Shown piece by piece: positions 1 through 12,364 of a stretch of DNA of 64,000 bases; positions within the stretch are counted from its first letter, which is position 1; every line of letters starts with the position of its first letter. Origin of the DNA: Heterostelium multicystogenum (lineage: Eukaryota; Evosea; Eumycetozoa; Acytosteliales; Acytosteliaceae); the NCBI GenBank assembly GCA_003667245.1, contig RCNN01000495.1, positions 186,001-250,000 on the forward strand. Direction: 5' to 3'. Position numbers and translations under genes: made by a program. The notes below the pieces were generated by a model. That model worked only from the letters and a program-made list of their open reading frames with translations, did not search any database and was not told the DNA's origin.

Positions 1-87
1 ATGATGTCGACACCACATTCTTCTGCCTCTACCAATGGTAGAACTTCTAATAACAGTAATAATAACAATCTAAATAGTAATAATAAC

Positions 88-139
<52 letters not shown>

Positions 140-2162
140 GTGTCACAAGTAGTAGCGTCAATATAAACAATAATAGCAATAACAATAGTAGTAATAATAA
201 TATACCATCTTTCTTAACTATACCATCTACTTTTAAAGAAGTACGACAACAGCAACAACAACAACAACAGCAGCAGTATCAACAACAGCAACAACGGAAT
301 CAACAGATTAGTAATAACAATACAAAGAAAATGGCAGACAGTATAACAATTGTTATATGCTTAAATATGATAGAATCGATTGGTAAACTCTTGGCAGAGT
401 TTAAATCTAATTTATTGAGTGAAAGTGAATTTTCAGAGTTGAACAATACATACCTCTTTATAAAGACATCACTGTTGCTGTACAAGTCAATTTTCATTGG
501 TGTCGATGAAGCAGAGTATCTAAATCAAATAAAACAGCATTTCATTTCGCACAAGAACGTCTGCTATCAGATTAGTTTGAATAGAATTCATGCTTTGTTG
601 ACGCAGCTGCTGAGCTCTCTCAATCAGATGAAGGATGTACATCATAGCAAATCACTTACAAGAGACCAACTTGCACAAATCATTGCTTCAATTCTCAGAA
701 ACGACTCTCTTGTAAAACAAACGGTCGATCAACACCTTGCATTGTTCCCAGTTGCAGACACTGAATCAACAAACAACAATAACAGCAGTAGCCATCTTCT
801 AAACTCTGAAGAATCAAACCCTTTGCAGCTACTGTCATCAGATGCACAAGATATGTGGAAAAAGAGATTTGGAAAGAATGTAAGTTGGCTATACGCCCTA
901 ACCGAACCTATCATGTTAATTAATCTTGATTTCCACAGGTAATATTTGTTCAATGGTCGTTTTTCTTTGAAAAAATACAAACTTTTTTGAATGTTAGAGC
1001 ATCAGATTATGAGGAGCCTCTCAAACATATATTAGATTTCACACAGGATGGTTTTATCAGTGCATATAAATTCTCCACTTTTTTGAAATGGTTTGGTCCA
1101 CTGGCGAAATCCCTAAACAATGCAATTGAAACATTGGATGCAAAGTAATATATCATATATCTAAAGCGATTATATAATTCTAATTGTTATTTAACAGGAT
1201 TATGAGTGGTTTTATATCTGGAGTAGAAGCTACAAGATTCTTGGATAAAAAATCAGCTGGACATTATATTATTAGATTCAGTAAAACTTATCCAGGCGCC
1301 TTTGCAGTAACCTTTGTCGAAAACTCATGTAATATTAGACACTGCCTCTTGTATCCAGTAGCCAATGGACTCACATTATTGCAGCCACCCGATGTATTTA
1401 GTAACCTAACCGAGTTTGTCATTAGTTTCTCATCGAAACTAAAATATGCAATTGGACCAGTTGATGCTTCATTGTTCCCTCCTAATTCGGCACCCTCATC
1501 AAGCCAAACTTCTCCAGAGAATAGCTCTGAAACAACAACAACCACAACCAATAACAATAATAATAATAATAATAATAATAGCAATAATAATAATGTACAA
1601 AACAATAATCTACATCTTTTAAAACCAGAGAAAACTCACAGATCGAGACACTCAAGAGATGGAAGTAACAACAGCATTCAGAGCAACAGTAATAGCACTG
1701 GTCAGAATAGCAACAATAGTAGTGGAGATAAAATACCAACCATTAATTTCAGCAATGCAAGCAGCAGTACATCCGATGATCCTTCAGATGGAACTATGGT
1801 ACTATCTAGTTCACCAAATGCCAATTTTATAAGCGAAGCATTCCTATCGAGATCTCCAGTCAAGTCATCACCTGTCAGTAGTGCAGCTGGATCGAGTTCA
1901 TCGGCCACTGGACAGGTTAAAAAGAAAAAAGAAAAGAGAAAAAGAGCACCACCACCACCATCACAAGACTAAAGAGGTGGTTGAGGGAGGACTCAGTGAT
2001 AAAGATGTATGTGTAGTTTGCATGGACAATCCAATCAATACAGTATTTTTAGAGTGTGGACATCTAAGTTGCTGCTCGAAATGCTCTGGCAAACTAAAGA
2101 TTTGTCCACTATGTCGACAGAATATTACACGAGTGGTGACTATTTTTAGAGTAACCAACTAA
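1..2162 (+). CDS. cblA: Cbl-like E3 ubiquitin ligase (TKB domain plus RING)
   Basis: Probable RING E3 ligase that binds phosphotyrosine proteins. Three exons are visible: 1-879, 939-1144 and from 1198, with introns 880-938 (GTAAGT..CAG) and 1145-1197. Residues 1-110 are Asn/Gln-rich with a long AAT run. A helical segment (about 108-290) fits the Cbl four-helix bundle. Exon 2 is EF-hand-like (TQDGFISAYKF). Exon 3 opens an SH2 domain with the binding arginine in HYIIRFSKT. A Ser/Asn-rich linker leads to a C-terminal C3HC4 RING (CVVC..CGH..CCSKC..CPLC) at about 2010-2145. The linker ends in one frame and the RING continues in another, so a 1-nt shift lies near 1915-1965 in an A-rich run, or a very short intron is present. 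In Dictyostelium, CblA is a positive regulator of STATc signalling (established knowledge). AATAAA lies at 2197-2202. The window starts exactly at ATG, so extra upstream sequence cannot be excluded. Confidence 0.88.
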
Positions 2163-2277
2163 TATTGAAACAACAAAAGCAGTATTCGAATATCATAATA
2201 AATAGTATTTAAACATTTATATATATTTATTTCGCATAGATCAATGCTCTTGTTTATTTTTCGATTGGATTAATCTC

Positions 2278-4577
2278 CTATCCAACTGGATAAATCGAAA
2301 AAGTGGATCCATTCTTGTTGGATGGATTGTATTGTAGTTGCTTAATTACATTACGACCGAGTTGGACAGAGTTGTTATTGAATCCATATGTTGTTTCATT
2401 TGTGTATTGTTGGCATTGGTATGGTTGTTGATGTGTTGACATTAGCTCCAATAGATTCTTACAGCTATCGGGTGTCAATGGACCATCAATTTCAATCTTA
2501 TAGCCTTTTTCACCGTCGTTGGAAGGCTGAGACGAGGATACTACCAGCTTCGTGTAGATTTCATTGGAGAGGATACGATTCAGTCGAAGTGTTCCTCCGT
2601 AGAAAGGCTGCTTTGAAAGTAAAAATAGGCACATCCTTACTCAAGAGATAGTATTGCGATTCGTTAGCGGTTAAATCCTCATCGTTCTGAAGCTGGTGCT
2701 GTGAAATCTGTTTGTTGATTTTTCTTGGTGTAAACAATGTTTGTAGCTGAACTGACCTTGAAAGTACTGTTGTTCCAATTCCCATCGCGCTGTTCGCAGC
2801 TGCAGCTGCATTGTTGCTATTCTCGGACTTTCCATGAAGCTTGTTCGACCAGATTAGCTTGGACTTGAAAAACAAACCGAGTTTTGCAATATCTTCCATT
2901 CCAGTGACCAAGGCGATAGTAGAGGAACGGGGTGTCTGATAATAAGAAGGATCAAGTTTCTTTGTAACAGTCTTATTGGCTTTAGTCATCTTTGAGAGTT
3001 CCTTCAGCTCCTTCAGCATCTCAGCAGACATGTTTTCATCAAGGATGTCATTCGATTGCAAGTATGGAGTGGTCCATTTGATTCCATCCTTACTCAGCAG
3101 ATCTCTCATCTTTTTCGAGGTTGGATTGATCTTAGCATAGTGTACACCGGACAGATACATAAATAAACAAGACCATTCGTTGTGGATCAAATAAAAGTTG
3201 TCAACTGATCCAACCAAATATGAATTAAACAATGAATCAAAGCTTAACTCCCTGTTGTTTGAACCAGTTAGGTGATGCCTTATTTTCCATCATTTCAGAG
3301 TTTAACATACCATTCTTTCCAACGATCTTCGACCCATTTCATTTTGAATGCATCTTTTGAAACGATCTCCTGTTGTGTGTCCCAAGGCAAGGAATCAGAT
3401 GGTGAGATATAGTGAATCAAAGACGATAGGAATTTCTCCAATCTATCACTATCCTCACTGTCTTGATTCACGTGCTTCTGTTGCGGGTGCTGTTGCTTAC
3501 ATCCAATCAATCTTGACAACATCGAATAGTCTGAGAGTGAATCGTTGTACATTCTAAAGTCGATCGTCGGTGATGTAATTGTAATCTGTGTTTTCAAACT
3601 CTGGTCCATGGGAAGCTCGCTACAATGTATGGTCTCTGGCACCTGATTATACAGCAGCTTGTTAACTTTGCTCTTTTCAAGATTATCAATCGAATTCATT
3701 TCAATACTATTTATCATATCTTCTATTTGTTGATGTTCATTCTTATACCTAGTTCCACTGTCGTCCTCCACATTACATTCTTGATTCTCAATATCACCAT
3801 CCTCGTTACCATCTCCAGAGATGTTGGTGGAAAGATTGGGAGTCGACACAGACAACAGTCTCTCTCTCCTCTTTCGAGCAGCTTTGCCATTGCTTCTGCT
3901 GCTTGGTTCTTCCATACTCGTATCCTCGTCCTCGACCATGGTCCTCTCTGCTTCTTCTTTGAATTTCGAGAATAGATCATTCGATGATTGTTTTAGTGAT
4001 CTTATCTTTGAGGTTGGTCGCAGCTTGATGTTCATTGGCGACTCTGGAATAAATATATTGGAGATACTTGGTTTAAATAATAGCGATTTGTTCACACTCT
4101 TTGGCTGCTGTTGCTGTTGCTGCTTGCTTTTGCAGATGACAAGAAGCCAGAGTTGTAGTCATTCTTGAAGGGTGATACAGCTGATATAGTTGACTTTAAC
4201 GGTGTGAAGTTCTGAAAGATAGAAGAGGATCCTGTCGACTTCTTTGGTGTCTGTACATCTTTGCCAGTATTTTCCTTGCTTTTAGAGCTATCAATTAGAT
4301 TCAAAATGGAAGTAGACGCTGTTGTCAAAGTCGGAGTTGGCTTTGCTGCTGAGGATGATGATGACGTAGTTGCTGCAGCAACTGGTGGTTTTATTTGATC
4401 ATTGTTTTTCTTTTTTCTTTTTAAAACTTGTTTGATACGATCTTCTCTTTCCCTCGGTGCTGTTTCATCGTGATCGTTGCTGTCTTTGTCATAATCTGTA
4501 TAATCATCGGATTGTGATGATAAGTCACTACTACTGCTACTGCTAATAGTTAAATCTTTCCTTTTTAGTGACATCAT
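2278..4577 (-). CDS. donson: DONSON (downstream neighbour of Son) replication protein homologue
   Basis: DONSON proteins act in replisome assembly and fork protection in animals. The conserved C-terminal half is recognisable: a WSCLFMYLSG block, then INPTSKKMRDLLSKDGIKW, which matches the family ISPTTRGLREAMRNEGI pattern, and near the end IEIDGPLTPDSCKNLLELM. The N-terminal third is acidic, Ser-rich and low complexity, as in other family members. A 59-bp intron runs from 3310 to 3252 (GTATGT..ACAG) and joins DRWKEW to ELSFDSLFNSY in frame. Two frame changes remain: near 4125, where a CAG tract follows an A4 run, and near 2600, where VPIFTFK continues as QPFYGGTLRLN. Both look like 1-nt errors. 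I start at 4577 because it is the first ATG in frame. The gene converges on cblA with about 115 bp between stop codons. Confidence 0.8.
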
Positions 4578-4580
4578 CAA

Positions 4581-5353
4581 TTGAAAGAAAAGTGATCTCG
4601 ATTGATTGATTGCTTGCTGGATTCAATCCAATCGATTAATTCTTATTATTGTGATTGCAATTCAATTTCGTAGAAATTAATAAAGTTGCCCTCCTAAATT
4701 TAAATTTTTATTTTTATATTTCAAAAAATGGCGGTACTCTATGTATCATTTCATTTTTTTCTTCAATGATCGATTTTATTTGTAATGTTTTTTTGATTTT
4801 TGAATCTTAAAAACATTTTGACGGTCACACTCAAGGGCTTGATTGACCACACTCCAAGTTATTCTTACATATAATTTTTATTATTATCATCTCACAAGTA
4901 ACCACCACCTGACCGGTCAGGTAAATTCAATATGGGGTGATACAACAAGTTCAGATTTTATTATTATCAATATTCATTGGATAAATGAATGAATGAATGA
5001 AAAGAAACCATTTTAATTGGTCAACTAAAGTTTGAGAAATTTATTAAAAAAAAAATGAAATTTTGTTGTAAAAAACTTAACACCTTAAAAAAAACTATTA
5101 AATCATTTTAAATGCAGTGTGTGTGTCTGTGTGTGTTACTTTAAAAATATTTTTGTTTTTGGTGTAGTGAATTAGACTAACTACACTATCGATACATAAA
5201 AGTCTGTTTTTATTTTGAAACAACTATTTAGTTCAATATAATATAATATCGATCCATACTATAGTTCTATTAGAGACAGATAGATAGATAGATAGAGAGA
5301 TAGATTAATAGATAGATAGATAGTTAGATATTTATAGTTTGAGTGAATAGGTC
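4581..5353. other. Intergenic, divergent promoters
   Basis: A 770-bp AT-rich gap between the divergent DONSON-like and helicase genes. It holds T and A tracts and a short GT run near 5115-5135. A GATA tandem repeat covers about 5277-5330, just upstream of the helicase ATG. No gene was seen. Confidence 0.6.
5277..5330. repeat. GATA tetranucleotide microsatellite
   Basis: Imperfect (GATA)n with GAGA and TTAA interruptions, placed about 25-75 bp upstream of the helicase start codon. Confidence 0.85.
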
Positions 5354-8307
5354 ATGTCGAACAAAAAAAGATGATAAAGAGGAAGATGAGACTGTTGTTG
5401 TCGATCCTTTAGATAAGATGACTAATGACCAGATCATAGCTCAGTTTTATAGAAAGATTCTTGCTTGGGATGTATCAAATTTGAAGCCAAGAGTATGTTG
5501 ATGTTAAGATGATGTTGATGTTAAGATGATGACTAATATTTTGTATGATGATGCTGTTGTTAATTGCAGGAAAAAACTGAAGCAAGTCAAGATTGAATTT
5601 ACAGATAGACACGATTATATAGAAACATTTGAACCACTGTTGCTTGAGGAATGTAGAGCACAGTTGGAGAGATCGATTGAGGAAGGTGGAGAGAAAAACG
5701 ATGTTGATAATGAACCAGTTTATAGTAGAGTGCGTTATATTACGGAGAACAACGATTTCTTGGATGTTGGTTTGGTCATGTCAAAGGAGAGCGATGTGTT
5801 TCAATTCCATGAAAACGATTTGATGATGATTTCATTGCACCATCCAATGATTCTGTTTGGTGGTGACGAAAACGAAGAGATCACTGACGATGAAGATTAT
5901 ATAGTTGATGCCAATCACAAGAGCAACGGCCTGAATGGTGCATCGGAGGCAGGCGAAGATCCAGACAAAGTCTACACCACTGAAAAGAAGAAAAAGAAAG
6001 TGATTCCACCATCAAAGATCGAGGTGACCGAGGCCAATCGTTATTTGCATTTGGTCGGAACCCGTCGAACAATTCGAGCAGGGTGGACTCAAGGTGAGAT
6101 TCTGTTTGACAAATATTACAGGCGAAAGAGGAAGACAAATGAACTTGCTATTGAGATACGAAATGAACTGGTGGACAACCAAGTTGTGCAACTGCTCAAC
6201 CCTACAGAGAGAATATCTAGCTTTATACGCAACAGCCAAAACTTCATTTATGAATACACTTTTATTAGCAGATAATGTCGTATGTACTGTTCAGCAATGA
6301 TGCAGTTGATCACCTTCTATTTACACACTATCATAAAATACAGGAGCCAGGAGTACCAATGAAGATCCCACCAGCATTAAGAGAAAAGTTTGAAACTACA
6401 TATAATACCTCACAATTTGGAGCATTGACATCGGCATTGTCGGGAGATAATATTACTTTGATTCAGGGTCCACCAGGTACTGGTAAAACACATGTAATTG
6501 TTGGACTTTCTAAGTGTGTTGTTGCACAGTACTGAGATACCAAAGGTGGAAGTAGTAGAGAAAGAATCGGTTGTTCACAGAGAATTGCATGATTTCGAAA
6601 AGTTTGAGAGCTGGGAAATGTAAAGTTATCAAATCAACATTAGACAGACAATGTAAAAGAAACTAACACACTCTTTTTACTTACAGTTCACAACCTTGGT
6701 TACACAAAGGATATACAAATATAAGAGATGACTATAGTTTGATTGATTATACATTTGAAGAGAGAGGATTATGATTAAGAAAGAGAGATTTATGGAGAAA
6801 GCTTAGGGAGTTTGGTACCACCAAGGCTATTGGAAAGAAGAAAAGAATACTTTTGTGCGCACCAAGTAATGGTGCCGTCGATGAGATGTCTCTCTCGTCT
6901 TATTAGAGATGGTTTGTTGAATCACGAAGGTAAGACATATCGTCCAAACCTAGTTCGTGTCGGTCCAGGTTCACACCAGGACGTTGAGCCAGTAACGCTT
7001 GAATATATGGTTCGTTGCAGACAACAGCTTATGAATTCAAACTCTGCGATTCCATCCTCCTCTGCTTCAACAGCTGTAGCCACCACTGCACCAAAATCAA
7101 CCTTGGACACAAACTCGATTAGAACATTTAGTTTGGAAGATGCTGAAATCATTGCAACCACACTCTCCTTCAGTGGATCTTCTTTATTGATGAAGATGAG
7201 TGGATTTGATATTGTGATTATTGACGAAGCTGCACAGGCTGTCGAAACCTCAACTCTTGTGCCCATGCAGCACAAATGCAAAAAGATCATTTTGGTCGGT
7301 GATCCAAAGCAGTTGCCTGCTACTATCATCTCACCCTCGCAATCAAACAAAAGTACGATCAATCACTCTTCCAGAGACTTCAGGAAAAGAAAACTCCACA
7401 CATGTTGACTACACAATACCGTATGCATTCATTGATTCGTGCGTTCCCATCGAAACACTTTTACAACGACTTGCTTGAGGACGGACCAATATTCCCTCTC
7501 GTGCAACCAACTACCATTCCAATCCATTCTTGGCCCACTTATCTTCTATGATCTATCGTTCTCAGTCGAAACAAAGCCAGGTGGTGGATCAGTCTTCAAC
7601 GAAGACGAGTGTAGAATGGCTTTTCAACTCTATCAGCTGCTCCTCAAGACATACCCAGATGAACTATTTTCAGGCAGAATTGGTATCATCTCTCCATATC
7701 GTCAACAGGTGCTCTCACTGAGAGAGTACTTTAAAAACTACTCTGGCATCAGCATTGACACAGTCGATGGTTTCCAAGGTAGAGAAAGAGAAATTATTAT
7801 ATTTCGTGTGTCAGAGCACCTGCTGAAAAGGGTGCAGGAATAGGTTTTCTTGCTGATGTCAGACGTATGAATGTAGCTCTAACCAGACCTAGATCTTCAC
7901 TCCTAATCATCGGAAATTCAAAATCACTATGCGTAAATCCAGATTGGTATCAATTAATTAAACATGCACAAGATAACAATAATCGTAAGTTTCTCAGATC
8001 TCCGCCACAATAATTCCAATTTATTAATTCCTTTCATTCTGTTGTCATTTTAGTTATTCCAATTACAAATTCATCATTGGAGACATTTGTTCCAACATTG
8101 ACCAATGCAGAGCTATATAATGAATTATCAGCTCAAGGTCAAGAGATTAAATTATCAAACCCAGCTGATAAAGACTCTGTTGAAAAAGCACCTGAACCAA
8201 AAAAAGGACAGAAAAAGAACAAACGTAGTAGAAAGCAATCTAATGGACCAGGAAATAATAAGATTGCCAAGGCTAAAGCAAATAGTGATATTTCTGTTAC
8301 CAGTTAG
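5354..8307 (+). CDS. Sen1/senataxin-type SF1B helicase, many frame breaks (possible pseudogene)
   Basis: Related to yeast Sen1, human senataxin and plant MAGATAMA3, which unwind RNA:DNA hybrids in transcription termination. The N-terminal signatures are FYRKILAWD and YIETFEPLLLEECRAQL. Helicase motifs follow in order: GPPGTGKT (motif I, about 6468), LLCAPSNGAVDEM (Ia, about 6850-6890), DEAAQA (II, about 7222), GDPKQLPAT (III, about 7300), TQYRMH (IV, about 7410), IDTVDGFQGRE (V, about 7755) and NVALTRPRSSLLIIG (VI, about 7870). Introns: 5492-5569, 6280-6343, one at about 6620-6686, and 7985-8053. Frame changes occur near 5365 (A7), 6195, 6500, 6890, 7350, 7530 and 7800, plus an in-frame TGA at 6772-6774. 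All motifs survive, so this is either a recent pseudogene or poor sequence. The basic tail (KKGQKKNKRSRK) is in the last exon. AATAAA lies at 8318. Confidence 0.82.
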
Positions 8308-8556
8308 CATATGCCTAAATAAAATATATACTTAAAATTATGTTGACTGTTAGTCATGGAACAATTTTGATCATTTTCTAGAGTTCAAATTGTCTTTATT
8401 TATCTGTGTGATGTTGGAATTGTAAATTACAATAAAGAAACTTCTTTTATTGAATTTCATAACTTTTTGGGGGTATCTTTTATTTCATAAAAACACCAAT
8501 CTTAGTTTTAATCTATTTTACTCTTCTCCTCAAAGGAACAAATAAGATATAGATAG

Positions 8557-8790
8557 ATGATATTTTTTCTAAACAGCTCAAAACTAAAAGAGATTTCGGT
8601 AAAGGTGATTGGCCTTGCAAAGAAATATCCAAAGACAACATTCTCATTGGTCGTGGTTGGAGTGTGTAGTGATTTCCTTGTTTTCCGATCAGCTATAAGA
8701 ACATTTGCAGAATCAAAAAAGAACAACCCAAAACCTCCACTTTTCCAATCAAGTACAACCTTAGCACCCTCACCAAGTAGTAATACATAA
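8557..8790 (+). CDS. Small putative membrane protein, 77 residues (doubtful)
   Basis: An ATG-initiated ORF encoding a basic N-terminal segment (SSKLKEISVKVIGLAKK), one hydrophobic stretch at about residues 28-45 (FSLVVVGVCSDFLVF) and a polar Pro/Ser tail. This shape would suit a small mitochondrial or tail-anchored membrane protein. Codon composition is richer in G+C than the flanks. TTTCTAAACAG overlaps codons 4-7 and could instead be a splice acceptor, in which case the start lies in an unseen upstream exon. The opposite strand is also open here (8508-8795), which weakens the case. I do not recognise a family. Confidence 0.35.
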   Translation: MIFFLNSSKLKEISVKVIGLAKKYPKTTFSLVVVGVCSDFLVFRSAIRTFAESKKNNPKPPLFQSSTTLAPSPSSNT

Positions 8791-9142
8791 ATCAATTAGT
8801 GGTAACAATATAGTAACAAAAGTTTAAATCGATTTGGGTTTTAAACACAAACAAAGAACTCCATTGTGATAGCTCAATGCTTACTCACCACCAAATAAAA
8901 TGCCACTGAATTATGACTAAACCACATACTTTGATATGTGTGTTTATTTTTTGTCAGAAAAACCAAAAATAGTTAATAATTTCATTTGTATCCACCTCCC
9001 CAAAATTAGAGGCATTTAAATGGTTTATAAATTGTTTATTCTTATTTTGATTTAATTAATTGAAACAATAATAATAATAATAATAATAATCAAATAGTCA
9101 AATAATTATCTATATAGATAAGATAATATTAGTTGGCATAGG
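8791..9142. other. Intergenic, vwkA upstream region
   Basis: About 350 bp, AT-rich, with an (AAT)n run at about 9067-9091 just upstream of vwkA. No gene was seen. Confidence 0.5.
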
Positions 9143-12010
9143 ATGATTCGAGATAGTCATAGCAATGGTGAAGTGAACGGTGATGGTGATGGTTTTTATG
9201 GTGGCCCTATGAGAACTGAAAAGTCAAGAAATCACCATCCTTATTTTACAGAACCATCTAATAGATACCACCGCAATCATCATGATCATCCTCATCATCA
9301 TGGCAACTTTGGCAATCCTTTCCATCATCATCATCATCATCATCATCACCACCCCCCACCACCCCTACCCATATCCACATGGCTACTTTCACGGACATCA
9401 TCACCGTCCGCACCATCATGATCAACATCATGAGCAACTCAATCGACACAATCACAAACAAGAACACGATAATAACGACAATGAGCAAAAACAACAACAA
9501 CAACAACAAATAACGGTTCATCATCAAGATAAAGATATAAAAGAAATGAAAGAAGATTCATATGTAATAAATAACAATCATGACAATGACAACGGTAATG
9601 GCATTGAAAATGATGGTGGTGTTGTTGTGGAGTATCAAAAAGTCATCGACGACCAAAATATAATAAGAAATATACTAGATGAGCTATTTGAATTGAGACA
9701 AAAGGAGATTGAAAATGCGATAAATCTTTCACAAATTGTAAGTACCAACGACCTAAATGACCATGATGACCAATTTCAAAAACCAAGTAGAAGGGTTGCC
9801 TGGTGTTGCAACTACAATCAATAGTGATAATACTGATGCAAAACCAAACAAACCAAACCAAACATATAACGGTGCCACAACAACATTACATTGTCCAAAA
9901 AAGGTTGATCTCTGCTTCCTTCTGGATTGTACAGCCTCCATGCAACCCTATATCGACCAGCTAAAGAATGATATTACAATATTATACCAAAAGCTGAACA
10001 CTCGATTTGTCAACTTAGATATGCAATTCGCAATTGTATGCTACTCTGACTTTGATAGAGGTGACAATCGAACCATAGCATTGCCATTTACAAAGTACCT
10101 ACGCTACTATTACTTCTCACAACATTCCAATCACTAACACTATAATCGTAACCTATCACAGCTCAACAGAGATATTTACATCGTTTCTCTCAAGTATCAA
10201 TGCATACGGAGGTGACGATGGACCTGAAGATGTATTCGGTGGTTTCAAAGTTGTATTTGAACAAAACTGGAGAAAACCAAGTACAAAGTAATATCAATAC
10301 AAACACCTAACTTCAAAAACGAACAGAGATATAATTTATACTATATTAAAATAGAATAGAATAGAATATAATCGGAAAGAAAAGAAAAGAAAAGAAGATC
10401 AAGATAAATAACTTCAAGTATAAGAAAAGAAAAAAGGATAAGATAATGAGTATAAATGACATAATCGAAATGATTAGGATAGAAAAGAAAAGGAAAGGAA
10501 AGAAAAGAAAAGAAAAGAAAAAAGGAACTATAGCTTGCTTTTAATTGATATTGAAGATTCATTGATTTACTTTACTTATAATTATTTATTAACTTCATGT
10601 AAAATTATAGAGTATTGATACATATAACGGATTCACCTTGTCATGGGAATCAATATCATAAATTCTTTGACAACTTCCCATTGGGCGACCACAAGGAGTT
10701 AATCATGTGCAGCTGATCAAAAATATAATGCAGTACGGAATCAACTACTGCTTTGGCGCAGTCAATAGCGATAATACTGCGAGCATGATTCATATATTCA
10801 ACCAAACACTATCACTCCTATCAAATGGAAAACAGCAAATTACACAATTCGATGCTAAAGATACACAGCATCTCTGCGATAAAATATTCAAGTCGGTATC
10901 GGGCAGTATCGTGTCGCCAAGAATATCAGCGTCAGCAGAATCGGCAACCACGAACAATCATTATCAGCATCAGCAGCAGCAGTCCAGCGATCCGAATGAC
11001 ACAAACGACGATAAAATTGTTGAATATTCACTCGATCCAATTAGACCAAAATGGCAGAACATCAGAGATTGCCTCGTCTTCCAAAGAAAGTTCAATTTGC
11101 CTCGATCGTTGCAAGACGCACTCGATCCAAAATACGAGTTCATCATACAAGAGATTACGTGTGTTCTAAAGATTGCACCAAATCCATTTGCCAAAGGATC
11201 ACAGTAAGTCAATCATCTAAACACCAAGATAGTTTAGTTTACTATTTACAAAGATCTTAATCACTTACTAATCTTACTTTTTATTAAAGTCGACTGGTAT
11301 ATCGAGCCTTTAATGCAACTACAAAAAAGGAAGTTGTTCTTAAAGAATTTATTAAGCAATCTAAAAGCAACAAAGACCTGCGAAATAATTACTATGATGT
11401 GATGGAGACACAAACCATTGCAGCAAAGTTTGGATTCGATTTTAACAAAGTATATGTATGTTTTATTGGCTACTCAATGGATTTCCATATGTCTTATATT
11501 AATCATTTCCAAACAATATAATCGATCTTCATCACAACAATAGGGTAAAGACATTATTACTTTTGGAGTTGCAAGAGTTATTAAACTGGTCGATAAAGAT
11601 AAATATTATGCGATGGATTTATTTTATGATGGAAAATATATTAAAGTAAATAATATTCTCAACAATCTTAGCTTGCAATGAATGATAACTAACGAACTGT
11701 TGTGCTTACCATTAAATTAGAATAATGAAAGTGATGGTTGGAAAGATAGTGGTTTTTGAACCAATTTTACAAACATTTTCACATTGGAGTTATGTGGCCA
11801 GCGAAAGATCCACAATAGTAAGTCGGCTTACAAGGAGTAGTGACCGCACGAGGTCTAATTTTAACAGATCCAATTATCCATTCTACGAATCGAAAACGAT
11901 ATGGCTTTAAGAATCTCGGACAAGATGGAATCAATAATTTCTTTAAAACCCATAGTTGTAATCAAAATTGTCATGAATTAGGAATAGCCAATAAAAGGCC
12001 TAATATTTAA
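9143..12010 (+). CDS. vwkA: Alpha-protein kinase with von Willebrand A domain (VwkA)
   Basis: Atypical Ser/Thr alpha-kinase; Dictyostelium VwkA affects myosin II and contractile-vacuole behaviour (established knowledge). The N-terminus is His-rich, with about ten consecutive His codons at 9325-9354, then Gln/Asn-rich. The VWA domain begins at about 9900: VDLCFLLDCTASM contains the DxTxSM metal-site motif. The alpha-kinase domain starts at about 11290 with the ATP lysine in VVLKEF, and ends with LTDPIIHS..FGFKNLGQDGI and the zinc ligands of THSCNQNCHELG. Introns: about 10094-10162, 10288-10611 (324 bp, purine-rich), 11205-11288, about 11455-11544, and about 11647-11720. Frame changes occur near 9355 (C run), 9786, 10690, 11755 and 11822, all with uninterrupted homology. 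The stop at 12008-12010 lies inside a 20-bp palindrome. Confidence 0.85.
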
Positions 12011-12018
12011 ATATTAGG
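11999..12018. repeat. Perfect 20-bp palindrome over the vwkA stop codon
   Basis: CCTAATATTT followed directly by its reverse complement. It contains the TAA stop and the start of the 3' UTR. About ten bases on, TGTAATAC-type octamers repeat three times (about 12029-12052). Confidence 0.8.
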
Positions 12019-12364
12019 AGAATAAGTACTGTAATACTGTAATACTGTAATACCAACAGATTTGGCAATGCCTAGGAATGGCGCGCTTCCATTTTTATTT
12101 TCAATTTAAATAAATTTTGAGTTCACATGTGTTCATTCATTTTCACAGGAATCGCAGACTGACTGCCAACCGCAACATCATTCATGGTGAGATCACCATT
12201 CCTTCAAATTTTTTTTTTTAAAGTCTACCCCCAACTAAACCAACCAACCAACTAGCACCACTACCTTGCTAAAGTAGAAGTGCACATCTTCTATTCAATT
12301 TCTTCGTTTAGTTAGTTAACTTGCTGCGACTAGTATAGTATATACAGGTTAGTTATCTTAAGAG
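12011..12364. other. Intergenic between vwkA and the WAC-DDT gene
   Basis: 354 bp. It holds the vwkA 3' palindrome, the three TGTAATAC repeats and a T9 tract near 12212. A pyrimidine/AAC-rich leader precedes the next ATG. No gene was seen. Confidence 0.5.

Noticed and set aside
2561..2640. A 31-nt intron (GTAAGG..AAAG) in DONSON
   Set aside because: Too short for the introns seen here (about 55 bp or more); a 1-nt shift explains the frame change better.
9258..9527. Minus-strand ORF with membrane-like Leu/Val runs
   Set aside because: Antisense reading of the vwkA His/Gln/Asn repeats.
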